Positions 1 to 6,725 of a stretch of DNA of 47,674 bases are shown here, one piece after another. A program made the translations under genes and the position numbers. The stretch spans positions 1 through 47,674 of the forward strand of contig JAIDTT010000032.1 in assembly GCA_029060545.1 (NCBI GenBank), given 5' to 3'. Within the stretch, counting starts at the first letter, position 1, and every line of letters starts with the position of its first letter. This DNA comes from Paramuribaculum sp. GTDB taxonomy: Bacteria; Bacteroidota; Bacteroidia; Bacteroidales; Muribaculaceae. The notes under the pieces were generated by a model. The model was not told the DNA's origin. It ran no database searches and saw nothing but the letters and a program-made list of their open reading frames with translations.

Positions 1-51
1 TGTGTGATAACGGGCTATCTGCGGCGTTGCTTTCGGCTTCGGTCTCGGTCA

Positions 52-68
52 CATACTCCTTTCGTATG
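52..68. repeat. short intergenic hairpin
   Basis: CATAC and GTATG form a 5-bp inverted repeat around a 7-nt loop in non-coding DNA at the left edge of the window. The surrounding sequence (about 20-100) is rich in CGGTC/CGGCC-type words and holds no convincing reading frame. It may be part of another dispersed intergenic repeat, but only one copy is visible here. Confidence 0.3.
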
Positions 69-179
69 CTCCCATCGGCCTCAGCCTCAGCGCCTACCAT
101 CTAACCCGTTCTGACGCACAGCACCGGGGGATTGTTTGATTGGCGATGTGCGATTGAGTATTAGGGCTTTGAGGGTGGA

Positions 180-227
180 CGGAGGCAGGCGCCTGCGGCG
201 CTGTAGCCTCCGATCCCGGGCTGACGC
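180..227 (-). repeat. 48-bp direct repeat, promoter-distal hairpin unit
   Basis: This 48-bp block is identical to 254-301, 74 bp away. Bases 180-212 fold into the large hairpin and the remainder holds the GCGTCAGC word. Identity within the locus, against divergence from the right-hand copy at 47 kb, suggests local homogenisation. Confidence 0.85.
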
Positions 228-253
228 AATGCGCCGCTTGATTTTGTGGGTGG

Positions 254-301
254 CGGAGGCAGGCGCCTGCGGCGCTGTAGCCTCCGATCCCGGGCTGACG
301 C
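254..301 (-). repeat. 48-bp direct repeat, promoter-proximal hairpin unit
   Basis: This is the second identical copy of the 48-bp unit; the hairpin occupies 254-286. On the minus strand it is preceded by GACG-TATGG-CGTC, a small stem-loop also present in the right-hand element. Confidence 0.85.
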
Positions 302-333
302 CATACGTCGGTTGGATTTTTGGTTTGTGGGGA

Positions 334-341
334 CAAAGTTA
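334..341 (-). promoter_or_regulatory. putative -7 box of the left repeat element
   Basis: TAACTTTG on the minus strand matches the Bacteroidetes -7 consensus TAnnTTTG and would drive transcription through both hairpins. The upstream block AAAAATATGTGT sits at the same 20-nt distance from TTAACTTTG as in the right copy. In this copy only, the spacer is also a GGCCGG/CCGGCC inverted repeat (342-361). Confidence 0.5.
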
Positions 342-404
342 AGGCCGGTTTGGGCCGGCCTAACACATATTTTTAAAAAAATTTTTCAAAGGGGTCTGAA
401 ATGA

Positions 405-1346
405 TCAGCTCTGGGATTTGAGGGCGAGTCCTACGCGCTCGCTGAGCCCGAAGAGGAGGTTCATGTTGTGGACGGCGTTGCCACCACCGCCTTTGGTAAG
501 GTTGTCGGCTGTGGCTGAAATCACGGCTCGCTCTCCTACTTTCTGGATGTTGATGATGGTCTTGTTGGTTCCGGCTACTTCGTTGATTGTAGGAAGTGAG
601 TCGGAGATGAAAGTAAAGCCGTGGTCGGCATAATACTCTTCGTACATCTTGCGCAGGGCGGCTTCGCCAAGCGAGCACTTGAAGTGGGTGCTGACGGATA
701 TGCCACGGTTCCAACCGCCGTTGATCACCATGAAGGTGAGCGATTTATCAAACTCGGGCTGCAAGGACTTGATGGCCCGTACGATATGATCGGCTTCCTC
801 AAGGTCGATGAGGGCGATGGCTTCGCCGGGATCGGCATCTTCTTCGGCAACTACGGCGGTGACGTGGATATCACCGTCGACAAGTGCCTGCTCTTTGGCA
901 AGGGGGAGCAGCGAAAGGAGCACTACGGAAGTGAGAGGGCCGGGAATGGCGCTGTTCATAGCTCCGCGTACGAGCGGCTTACGGCATAGTTCGGGGAGGC
1001 CGAATATCCATTTGTCGCCGTCGGCAAAGGTGGCATCGTCGAGAAATTCGCCGCTGAGGTCAACTACTTTGGTCTTGTCGGCGGGGGGATTGGCGGATAT
1101 AAACCGACGGTTCTCTCCGCTATTTTCATCGCAAAGGAATACGACGTCAATATCGTCCATGGGAGCTTCGGATGCGAAGCGCATATATGTGTCGCCCCGA
1201 AGTCCTTTATGAATTTCGGAGACGGGTGCGCCTTCCCACTGTGTATCGTGAATCCACGATATCTCCACGTCGGGATGGTTGATGAGAATCTTGATCACTT
1301 CGCCGGCCAGGGGTGTGGATCCGCCGGTAATTGCTGCACGTATCAT
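405..1346 (-). CDS. argC: ArgC-like N-acetyl-gamma-glutamyl-phosphate reductase homologue lacking the catalytic Cys
   Basis: The 313-residue protein aligns over its length with Bacteroidetes ArgC, the NADPH-dependent reductase of arginine synthesis. The C-terminal half is well kept, including the GTNKTII and DNLTKGGGGNAVHNMNLLFGL regions. The catalytic site is not. The family motif NPGC is IPGP (residues 134-137), with Pro where the nucleophilic Cys belongs, and the N-terminal nucleotide loop reads GGSTPLAGE instead of GGAGYTAGE. A His equivalent to the family's conserved His seems to remain around residues 185-195. It lies 58 bp downstream of argR and probably shares its transcript; the usual argG and argD are not next to it. 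The fold and family are clear. Reductase activity is doubtful, and a regulatory or altered-substrate role is possible. Confidence 0.8.
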   Translation of the reverse strand: MIRAAITGGSTPLAGEVIKILINHPDVEISWIHDTQWEGAPVSEIHKGLRGDTYMRFASEAPMDDIDVVFLCDENSGENRRFISANPPADKTKVVDLSGEFLDDATFADGDKWIFGLPELCRKPLVRGAMNSAIPGPLTSVVLLSLLPLAKEQALVDGDIHVTAVVAEEDADPGEAIALIDLEEADHIVRAIKSLQPEFDKSLTFMVINGGWNRGISVSTHFKCSLGEAALRKMYEEYYADHGFTFISDSLPTINEVAGTNKTIINIQKVGERAVISATADNLTKGGGGNAVHNMNLLFGLSERVGLALKSQS

Positions 1347-1404
1347 ATCGGGTATTTATTTTTATAAAGGAAAGAGGTGAGGGGTGGGTATTAAGGATAA
1401 GGTG

Positions 1405-1905
1405 TCAATAGCCGGACCGGGTGGCTTCTTCGATTACGAGCGCCGGCACGATATCACTCAGGAGCCTGAATGCATCGGCGGCGGTGACACCGGGAGCGAA
1501 GGTGACGAATACGGTGTCGGCGCCAGCGATGGTGCCGAGTATATCGGGGGAATCGATATCGTCGATGTCGTAGGCTACGCCACCGGCATAGCCGTTGCGC
1601 GTCTTTATCACGGCAATCGGGGCGCTGAAGGCAACGGACAGGATGGATGCGCGGCGCACGGTGTCCATGGCCTGAGTTGCAATCTCGTCGGCAGCAGTGC
1701 CGTTGGCGGCTATCTCATAGCGGTAGCCTCCGAGTTCGGTGGCTACTTTGGATGTGCGTAGTGTCTTGAGGTCGCGCGACAGGGTGGCCTGCGTCACTAC
1801 ACAGCCATGGGCTTCGAGAAGAGCCATCAGCTCGTCCTGCGAGCTGATGTTATGATGAAGCAACAATTTGACTATGAGCGACAGACGTGATTGACGTTTA
1901 TTCAT
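1405..1905 (-). CDS. argR: arginine repressor ArgR
   Basis: This 166-residue protein is an ArgR-family transcription regulator that senses arginine and controls its synthesis or breakdown. The N-terminal winged helix carries the recognition-helix signature TLSRDLKTL. The C-terminal oligomerisation and arginine-binding domain includes the GTIAGADTVFV motif (canonical GTIAGDDT). I chose ATG 1905 over an upstream TTG at 1917, because the TTG lies close to the predicted transcription start. It is the first gene of an argR-argC pair. A -7 box (1925-1932) and an AT-rich inverted repeat resembling an ARG box (1935-1949) lie just upstream, as expected for autoregulation. Confidence 0.92.
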   Translation of the reverse strand: MNKRQSRLSLIVKLLLHHNISSQDELMALLEAHGCVVTQATLSRDLKTLRTSKVATELGGYRYEIAANGTAADEIATQAMDTVRRASILSVAFSAPIAVIKTRNGYAGGVAYDIDDIDSPDILGTIAGADTVFVTFAPGVTAADAFRLLSDIVPALVIEEATRSGY

Positions 1906-1924
1906 ATCGGATTTCAATTTGTCA

Positions 1925-1932
1925 CAAAAGTA
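1925..1932 (-). promoter_or_regulatory. argR -7 promoter box
   Basis: TACTTTTG on the minus strand fits TAnnTTTG. A TTG about 20 nt upstream could be the -33 element. The start codon at 1905 lies 19 nt beyond the box. Confidence 0.5.
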
Positions 1933-1934
1933 GC

Positions 1935-1949
1935 AAATATTCGATATTT
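1935..1949. promoter_or_regulatory. possible ARG-box-like operator
   Basis: AAATAT-TCG-ATATTT is an AT-rich inverted repeat directly upstream of the argR -7 box. ArgR operators are AT-rich imperfect palindromes of about 18 bp, and this one sits where a repressor would block polymerase. The match to known ARG boxes is loose. Confidence 0.3.
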
Positions 1950-1960
1950 ATGCAATACTA

Positions 1961-2776
1961 TTAATAATATTGATAGTAGCGCACCCAGTCAACTTCCATT
2001 TCCACAGGGAGCTGAGTGGGTACAACTTCACCTACCCACGAACCGCCGAGTTGCATATCGAGACGTAATTCCCAGTCGGTGAAGTAGGGGAACTGGCCGG
2101 ATGCACCGCCGTCGATCTTGGGATAGCGGAGTGTGCGGCGGCCGTCGATGAAGAAGTCGACGCGATCAGCCCATATCTGCGCTTCAAATTCGTGGAACTG
2201 GTTGGGATCCAGTTCGGATATGATAGAGTTGGCAGGATCTTTGATACCGAGATTATCTATATAACCGCTGTGGAGGGTCTGGTACACCATTGTCTCGTGG
2301 TTGAGTCGCTCCATAATGTCAATCTCTCCGCAGTCGGGCCAACCAACTGTGGGAGCATAAGGCATGAGCCATATAGCGGGCCATGCGCCCTGGGCTCCAT
2401 TACCGAGGCGTGCACGCACCTTGATGCTGCCGGGTGCGAAGCTCTTCTTACCTACGGTCCATACGCCGCCACAGATATAGGGACGAGGGTCGGAATCGGT
2501 GTCGGGATTTATGATTCCTTTGAGTATGAGGTGACCGTCGCGAAGTTCTGTGCAAGCGGGATCGGTACTCTGGTATTTCTGCCAATCGGGCGTGCCCTGT
2601 GGGATGCGGCTCCATACCTCTTCGTTGATTACGGATGAATTGAACTCGTCCTGCCATACGAGATGCCACTGGGGCTCTGCGGCCGGGGGTACGGGCATAT
2701 CTGAATCGTCGGAGTCAGAACACGAAACAAAGAGTGATGATGCGATGAAAAGCGCGGGAATAAGTTTAGTTCTCAT
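1961..2776 (-). CDS. GH16 family beta-glucanase-type lipoprotein
   Basis: This 271-residue surface or periplasmic glycoside hydrolase of family GH16 resembles laminarinase and lichenase-type enzymes that cleave beta-1,3 or mixed-linkage glucans with retention. The active-site motif GEIDIMERLN has nucleophile E151, D153 and acid/base E156. It starts with a lipoprotein signal whose lipidated Cys is C19 (SLFVSC), followed by an acidic, Ser/Asp-rich linker of the kind linked to surface export in Bacteroidetes. The C-terminal beta-sandwich strand EVDWVRYYQ is typical. No SusC/SusD pair is nearby. It begins only 10 bp after the rRNA/tRNA methyltransferase gene and may be co-transcribed with it. The exact glycan substrate cannot be read from the sequence. 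Confidence 0.88.
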   Translation of the reverse strand: MRTKLIPALFIASSLFVSCSDSDDSDMPVPPAAEPQWHLVWQDEFNSSVINEEVWSRIPQGTPDWQKYQSTDPACTELRDGHLILKGIINPDTDSDPRPYICGGVWTVGKKSFAPGSIKVRARLGNGAQGAWPAIWLMPYAPTVGWPDCGEIDIMERLNHETMVYQTLHSGYIDNLGIKDPANSIISELDPNQFHEFEAQIWADRVDFFIDGRRTLRYPKIDGGASGQFPYFTDWELRLDMQLGGSWVGEVVPTQLPVEMEVDWVRYYQYY

Positions 2777-2786
2777 GATATATCAG

Positions 2787-3605
2787 TTATTTTAAATAGT
2801 TATCGGAATGGGTGCATACCCAGAATGCTACGGCGGAAGCGGCCGCTACATTGAGCGAATCGACTCCGCGGTGCATGGGAATGATGAGGTTGTGGTCGGC
2901 ACGGGTGATGACGTCGGTGCTAAGTCCGTCGCCCTCGGTGCCGAGTATGAGGGCGAGGCGGTCGATGGTGCATATTCTGCTGTCGGCGATGGAGACTGAC
3001 TGCGGGGTGAGCGCGAGGGCTGCGGTGGCGAATCCGAGGCTGCGCGGGGTGTCAACGGCATCGTCGATCCACGCCCACGGTAGCTGAAACACGGTACCCA
3101 TCGACACTCTTACGGCGCGCCTGTTCCATGGGTCGCAGGTGGTGCGTGTGAGCAGCAGGGCGTCGATGCCGAGTGCGGCTGCCGAGCGGAATATGGCACC
3201 GATATTGGTGGTGTCGCACACGCCATCCATCACGGCTACACGGCGCGCATCGCGACATATCTCTGCCGGATCGCGCGGAGCGGGTCGCTCCATAGCGCAG
3301 AGTACACCGCGCGTGAGCTTATATCCGGTGACGGCTTCGAGCACCTCGCGACTGCCTGTATAGACCGGTACATCGGGGCCTATGCGCTCTATAATAGAGC
3401 GGGCGTCGCCATCGATATGCCGCTGCTCGGTGAGCAGCGAGAGTGGGCGCAGTCCTGCCTGCAGAGCGGTAGCTATGACCTTGGGGCTTTCCACCACGAC
3501 GATGCCCAGCTTACCGTCCACCTCGCTGCGAAGCTGGCGATCGGTAAGCCGGGCATATATATCCATGGCGGGATGCCGGCTGTCGGCTATCTCGATTACA
3601 GGCAT
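2787..3605 (-). CDS. SpoU/TrmH-family RNA 2'-O-methyltransferase
   Basis: This 272-residue SPOUT-class enzyme transfers methyl from S-adenosylmethionine to a ribose 2'-OH of rRNA or tRNA. All three SpoU motifs are present: motif 1 with N134 and R140 (TNIGAIFRSA), motif 2 LGTEGDGL (221-228), and motif 3 IPMHRGVDSLNVAAASA (242-258). An N-terminal substrate-binding region of about 110 residues, as in TrmH/RlmB relatives, precedes the knot domain. The gene follows fabD by 12 bp and precedes the GH16 gene by 10 bp. The modified nucleotide is unknown, so no specific symbol is given. Confidence 0.9.
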   Translation of the reverse strand: MPVIEIADSRHPAMDIYARLTDRQLRSEVDGKLGIVVVESPKVIATALQAGLRPLSLLTEQRHIDGDARSIIERIGPDVPVYTGSREVLEAVTGYKLTRGVLCAMERPAPRDPAEICRDARRVAVMDGVCDTTNIGAIFRSAAALGIDALLLTRTTCDPWNRRAVRVSMGTVFQLPWAWIDDAVDTPRSLGFATAALALTPQSVSIADSRICTIDRLALILGTEGDGLSTDVITRADHNLIIPMHRGVDSLNVAAASAVAFWVCTHSDNYLK

Positions 3606-3617
3606 ATAGACGGGGGA

Positions 3618-4496
3618 TTACTGGCGGCCGGAAGTGGATACTCCGCGGTCGATCTTGGCTACGAGACCCTGGAGTACTTTGCCCGGGCCGAGCTCGACGA
3701 ACTCAGTGGCGCCGTCGGCGATCATATTCTTGACGCTCTGTGTCCAGCGCACGGGGGCGGTGAGCTGAGCCACGAGGTTGGCCTTGATTTCGGCAGGATC
3801 GGTGTGGGGCTTGGCGTCGACGTTCTGATAAACGGGGCATACGGGCTCCTTCACTTCGGTGTGCTCGATAGCCTCGGCGAGTTCTGCGCGAGCGGGCTCC
3901 ATGCAGGGAGAGTGGAATGCACCACCTACCTTGAGCTTGAGTGCGCGCTTTGCACCAGCGGCGAGGAGCTTCTCGCAGGCAGCGTCGATGGCCTCAACTT
4001 CGCCGGAAATCACGATCTGACCGGGGCAGTTGTAGTTGGCACACACTACTACGCCGGGAACTTCGGCGCAAATTTCTTCTACTTTCTCATCGGGGAGGGC
4101 GAGTACGGCAGCCATAGTGGAGGGCTTCATCTCGCAGGCTTTCTGCATGGCCTGAGCACGGGCGCTGACGAGGCGGAGACCGTCGTCGAAGCTGAGGGCA
4201 CCGGCTGCTACAAGAGCGGAGAACTCACCGAGGGAGTGACCGGCGACCATGTCGGGCTTAAACTCTTCGCCGAGAGTCTTGGCAAGGATTACGGAGTGGA
4301 GGAAGATAGCGGGCTGAGTCACGCGTGTCTGCTTGAGCTCCTCATCGGTGCCTTCAAACATGATGTCGGTGATGCGGAATCCGAGGATTTCGTTGGCGCG
4401 CTCGAAGAGCTCGCGAGCCTGCGCGTCGTTGTCGTAAAGGTCTTTGCCCATACCTACAAACTGAGCGCCCTGTCCGGGAAATACAAATGCTTTCAT
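3618..4496 (-). CDS. fabD: malonyl-CoA:ACP transacylase FabD
   Basis: This 292-residue cytoplasmic enzyme loads malonyl groups from CoA onto acyl carrier protein for fatty acid synthesis. The GQGAQ oxyanion motif is at residues 9-13, the catalytic Ser is S88 in GHSLGEFSAL, and the catalytic His is H195 in GGAFHSP. Length and motif order are normal for the family. It follows the znuC-like gene by 28 bp but has its own likely -7 box (4554-4561) embedded in the 3' end of that gene. The downstream SpoU gene is 12 bp away. Confidence 0.96.
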   Translation of the reverse strand: MKAFVFPGQGAQFVGMGKDLYDNDAQARELFERANEILGFRITDIMFEGTDEELKQTRVTQPAIFLHSVILAKTLGEEFKPDMVAGHSLGEFSALVAAGALSFDDGLRLVSARAQAMQKACEMKPSTMAAVLALPDEKVEEICAEVPGVVVCANYNCPGQIVISGEVEAIDAACEKLLAAGAKRALKLKVGGAFHSPCMEPARAELAEAIEHTEVKEPVCPVYQNVDAKPHTDPAEIKANLVAQLTAPVRWTQSVKNMIADGATEFVELGPGKVLQGLVAKIDRGVSTSGRQ

Positions 4497-4524
4497 TGTG
4501 AGCTTGGTCTATGTTGGGGTTGAT

Positions 4525-5274
4525 TTATATATTATTATCTATGGAATGCGATGCAAAGTTACGAATTTCGGCCGAACATTCCTCATGGTCGCAACAATTG
4601 TAGTGGAGGAAGTGATTGGATGAGTGGCAATATTCGAGTCGATGGTCGACGATGATGTGGCGGTTGGCCATCTGAGCGATGGTGGATACGTCGTGGCTCA
4701 CGAGCAAAATGGTGGTATGGGGAGCCATCTCACCGATGATGTTGTAGACGTGATGCTCGAAATGTTTGTCGAGGTAGCTGAGCGGCTCGTCGAGTACCAG
4801 AAGCTTGGGCTGCGATATGATGGCGCGACCGAGCAGAGTGCGCTGCAGCTGGCCGCCGGAGAGAGTGCCGATGGGCGCTCCGGCATGATCGGAAAGGCCG
4901 ATACGCTCAAGCGTGTGCTTCACAATGGCTCGCCGCTGCTCCCCGGTGAGGTCTTTGCGACCGAGCAGGCCGAGCTCCACGGTAGAGGCCACGGTGATCG
5001 GGAAGCGGGAATCGATCTTATTTTTCTGCGGGAGGTAGCCTATGCGGAAATCGCATGCGGCTGCCTCACCTTCGTAGGTGACGCAACCAGATGTGGGCTT
5101 GAGCAGACGCAGGATGATGCGCAGGAGAGTGGTCTTGCCGCCACCGTTAGGTCCGGTGATGGCTATGAAGTCGCCGCGACAGATATCGAGTGTGGCGCCG
5201 GAGAGTATGGCGCGACGGTCGATGGTGATACCGACGTCGGTGAGGCGTATGAGTGTATCGGAGGGGCTGCTCAT
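4525..5274 (-). CDS. znuC: metal ABC transporter ATP-binding protein, ZnuC-like, with Cys/His tail
   Basis: The 249-residue ATPase has Walker A GPNGGGKT (41-48), signature LSGGQLQR (138-145), Walker B LLVLDEP and the switch His in LVSHD. It belongs to the zinc/manganese uptake branch and presumably powers import with the binding protein encoded upstream; the genes overlap by 4 bp (ATGA). After the core (about residue 212) comes an unusual tail with C216, H217, H221, H224, C227, C228, H230 and C233, a plausible metal-sensing or metal-buffering extension. The last ~12 residues are encoded by DNA that also holds the fabD -7 box. No permease gene (znuB) is adjacent. Confidence 0.88.
   Translation of the reverse strand: MSSPSDTLIRLTDVGITIDRRAILSGATLDICRGDFIAITGPNGGGKTTLLRIILRLLKPTSGCVTYEGEAAACDFRIGYLPQKNKIDSRFPITVASTVELGLLGRKDLTGEQRRAIVKHTLERIGLSDHAGAPIGTLSGGQLQRTLLGRAIISQPKLLVLDEPLSYLDKHFEHHVYNIIGEMAPHTTILLVSHDVSTIAQMANRHIIVDHRLEYCHSSNHFLHYNCCDHEECSAEIRNFASHSIDNNI
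4554..4561 (-). promoter_or_regulatory. fabD -7 box inside the upstream coding sequence
   Basis: TAACTTTG on the minus strand lies within the last codons of the ABC ATPase gene (encoding RNFAS). It would give fabD a leader of about 50 nt and uncouple it from zinc-transport transcription. Confidence 0.55.
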
Positions 5275-6143
5275 CGGATAATCTCTTTGGCTACCGCGGC
5301 CAGCTGTCCGGGCAGGTCGTAGTCGAGGAGGTTGATTTCTACGGTACGGGCATCGGCCTGACGGGCTACCTCGGCAGAGCGATTGTAGTCGTAGTCGGCC
5401 TGAATAAACATCACTATGGAGTCGGCCTCACGGGCCCGATCGATATTCTGCTTGAAAGCTACGGGGGTGAGCTCTCGGTTGGTGGCTCCGAGGGCAATCT
5501 GCTCCAGACCGTAATCGCGCGCGAAATAGCTCAACGAGGGGTGCCAGATGAGGAATGCGCGACGCGGCGACGCGGCTATCTGTACGGCGATAGAGTCGTG
5601 GAGAGCGGTGAGCCGCGAAGCGAGGGAGTCGTAGTTGGCCCGGTAGTATGCCTCGCCTTCGGGGTCGAGTTCTATAATGGCGTCGAGCATATTAGAGGCC
5701 ATCCGTATGGCATTGGGGAGCGAACTCCAGATATGGGGATCGACGGTGGCGTGGGTATGGATGCTTCCGTCGGTATGCTCGTGGGTGTGGGTACCCTGCA
5801 GCTTATCGACACCGCGGGAGGTATCTACGATCTTCACGCCGGCGTGGTCGGAGGCCACGCGATCGGCCACGGCCTTCTCAAACTCCATAGTGCCGACACT
5901 GAAATAGGCCTGCGATGAGGCTACATCGCGGAGCTGCATCACCGTGGGGTCGAAGTTTTCGGGATCACTCCCCTTTTCGAGCAGAGTGCCTACCTGCCAG
6001 CGGTCGCCGACGATAGATTCGAGCAGATAGCGCTGAGGCTCGATGCTCACTGTGAGCCGACGCGACTGAGTAGCGGATCCGCCGCCACAGGCTGCGGCCA
6101 CCATAAGGAGCAGGGCTGCGATGATTGACAAATACTTTTTCAT
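5271..6143 (-). CDS. znuA: zinc ABC transporter substrate-binding lipoprotein, ZnuA-like
   Basis: This 290-residue binding protein captures zinc (or a related divalent metal) at the inner membrane face of the periplasm. It has a lipoprotein signal with Cys at residue 19 (VAAAC) and a His-rich loop around 119-131 (THTHEHTDGSIHTH) followed by the ligand His of the DPHIW motif, both typical of ZnuA. The first-site motif reads NFDPT rather than H-x-YEPT, a substitution I recall as common in Bacteroidetes members. ATG 6143 is preferred over a TTG at 6149, which nearly touches the -7 box (6152-6159). It is translationally coupled to the ATPase gene downstream. Confidence 0.9.
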   Translation of the reverse strand: MKKYLSIIAALLLMVAAACGGGSATQSRRLTVSIEPQRYLLESIVGDRWQVGTLLEKGSDPENFDPTVMQLRDVASSQAYFSVGTMEFEKAVADRVASDHAGVKIVDTSRGVDKLQGTHTHEHTDGSIHTHATVDPHIWSSLPNAIRMASNMLDAIIELDPEGEAYYRANYDSLASRLTALHDSIAVQIAASPRRAFLIWHPSLSYFARDYGLEQIALGATNRELTPVAFKQNIDRAREADSIVMFIQADYDYNRSAEVARQADARTVEINLLDYDLPGQLAAVAKEIIR

Positions 6144-6151
6144 AACCAATG

Positions 6152-6159
6152 CAAAGGTA
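6152..6159 (-). promoter_or_regulatory. znuA -7 promoter box
   Basis: TACCTTTG on the minus strand fits TAnnTTTG and ends 8 nt before the znuA ATG, so the mRNA would be leaderless or nearly so. It is divergent from the GNAT promoter at 6174-6181. Confidence 0.55.
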
Positions 6160-6173
6160 ATAAAAAAGATTCG

Positions 6174-6181
6174 TAACTTCG
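6174..6181 (+). promoter_or_regulatory. -7 box of the GNAT gene
   Basis: TAACTTCG is a common variant of TAnnTTTG. Only 4 nt separate it from the ATG at 6186, which predicts a leaderless transcript. Confidence 0.5.
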
Positions 6182-6185
6182 CGCT

Positions 6186-6692
6186 ATGAACTCACCCGCC
6201 ACTACATATATTATACGCCCCGGGGCGGCCGACGATGCGGCGGCCATGGCCGGGATATTCAACTACTACGTGGCTACAAGCGACGTGATATTCACCGAGC
6301 GGCAGCACACTGAGGCTGATATGCGGGCGCGGATAGAACCGGTGATCGGCCGATTCCCATTCATGGTAGCGGAGCAGGGCGGCAAGGTGATCGGCTACTG
6401 CTTCGCTCATCTCTGGCAGCCTGATCCGGTGTACCGCTACACGTGGGAGCTTACAGAGTATCTCAGTCCGGAGGCGGTGAGCCACGGCGTAGGTTCGGCT
6501 CTACTCAAGGCTGTGGTAGACGACTGCCGCCGTATGGGCGCACACTCACTCATCAGCTGGGTGACGGGCACCAACGAGCCTTGCCTGCGTATGCTTGCGC
6601 GGATGGGATTCGAGCGTCTGGGATGCCTGAAGCAGTCGGGATTCAAGTTCGGACGCTGGCACGATGATGTGTTTTTGCAGTTAATGCTTTGA
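6186..6692 (+). CDS. GNAT N-acetyltransferase, phosphinothricin acetyltransferase-like
   Basis: This 168-residue GNAT-fold protein transfers acetyl from acetyl-CoA to an amine. Layout and sequence resemble the Pat/Bar/YwnH group: N-terminal IRPGAADDAAAMAGIFNYYV, a central beta-strand IGYCFAHLW, the Y-LSPEAVSHGVGSALL acetyl-CoA loop (the G-x-G-x-G/A-type pyrophosphate loop is GVGSAL) and the C-terminal F-LGCLKQSGFKFGRWHDDV segment conserved in this group. Members of this group act on methionine sulfoximine-like or amino-acid substrates, but the natural substrate here is not evident. It is transcribed alone, divergently from znuA. Confidence 0.88.
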   Translation: MNSPATTYIIRPGAADDAAAMAGIFNYYVATSDVIFTERQHTEADMRARIEPVIGRFPFMVAEQGGKVIGYCFAHLWQPDPVYRYTWELTEYLSPEAVSHGVGSALLKAVVDDCRRMGAHSLISWVTGTNEPCLRMLARMGFERLGCLKQSGFKFGRWHDDVFLQLML

Positions 6693-6710
6693 TTTCCGAG
6701 TGCAAACCTC

Positions 6711-6718
6711 TAACTTTG
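6711..6718 (+). promoter_or_regulatory. -7 box of the exported beta-rich protein gene
   Basis: TAACTTTG has a TTTG (6688-6691) exactly 19 nt upstream, a complete Bacteroidetes promoter lying over the 3' end of the GNAT gene. Seven nt separate the box from the ATG at 6726. Confidence 0.65.
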
Positions 6719-6725
6719 CGATGAT

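Larger units (their letters stand above)
151..375 (-). repeat. two-hairpin intergenic repeat element, left copy
   Basis: Read on the minus strand, this element runs AAAAATATGTGT, a 20-nt spacer, TTAACTTTGT, then CAAAAATCCAACCGACGTAT, two hairpin units, and ends near AAAGCCCTAATA-TCAATCG. The same order and the same 20-nt spacer recur on the plus strand at 47313-47552, so the two copies are inverted about 47 kb apart. Each unit has a small stem-loop, the word GCGTCAGC, then a 33-nt hairpin with outer stem CGGAGGC/GCCTCCG, a TACA/CT internal loop, inner stem GCGCC/GGCGC and a GCA triloop. It lies downstream of argC in the same direction. It could be a small RNA gene, a 3'-UTR element or a non-autonomous mobile repeat. 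No protein is supported. Confidence 0.75.

Noticed and set aside
178-302. CRISPR-like array in the left intergenic region
   Set aside because: There are only two repeat copies, the spacing includes conserved unit sequence rather than unique spacers, and no cas genes are present.
342-361. GGCC-rich inverted repeat as an argC terminator
   Set aside because: It has no T-run after it in the argC direction, lies within the presumed promoter spacer of the repeat, and is not conserved in the right copy.
94-366. 90-residue minus-strand reading frame in the left intergenic region
   Set aside because: It lies across the hairpin repeat element, includes both identical 48-bp units, and has repeat-derived low-complexity protein sequence.
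3417-4523. 368-residue plus-strand frame antisense to fabD
   Set aside because: fabD has full catalytic motifs on the other strand; the antisense frame is Gly/Cys-rich and arises from GC-biased third positions.
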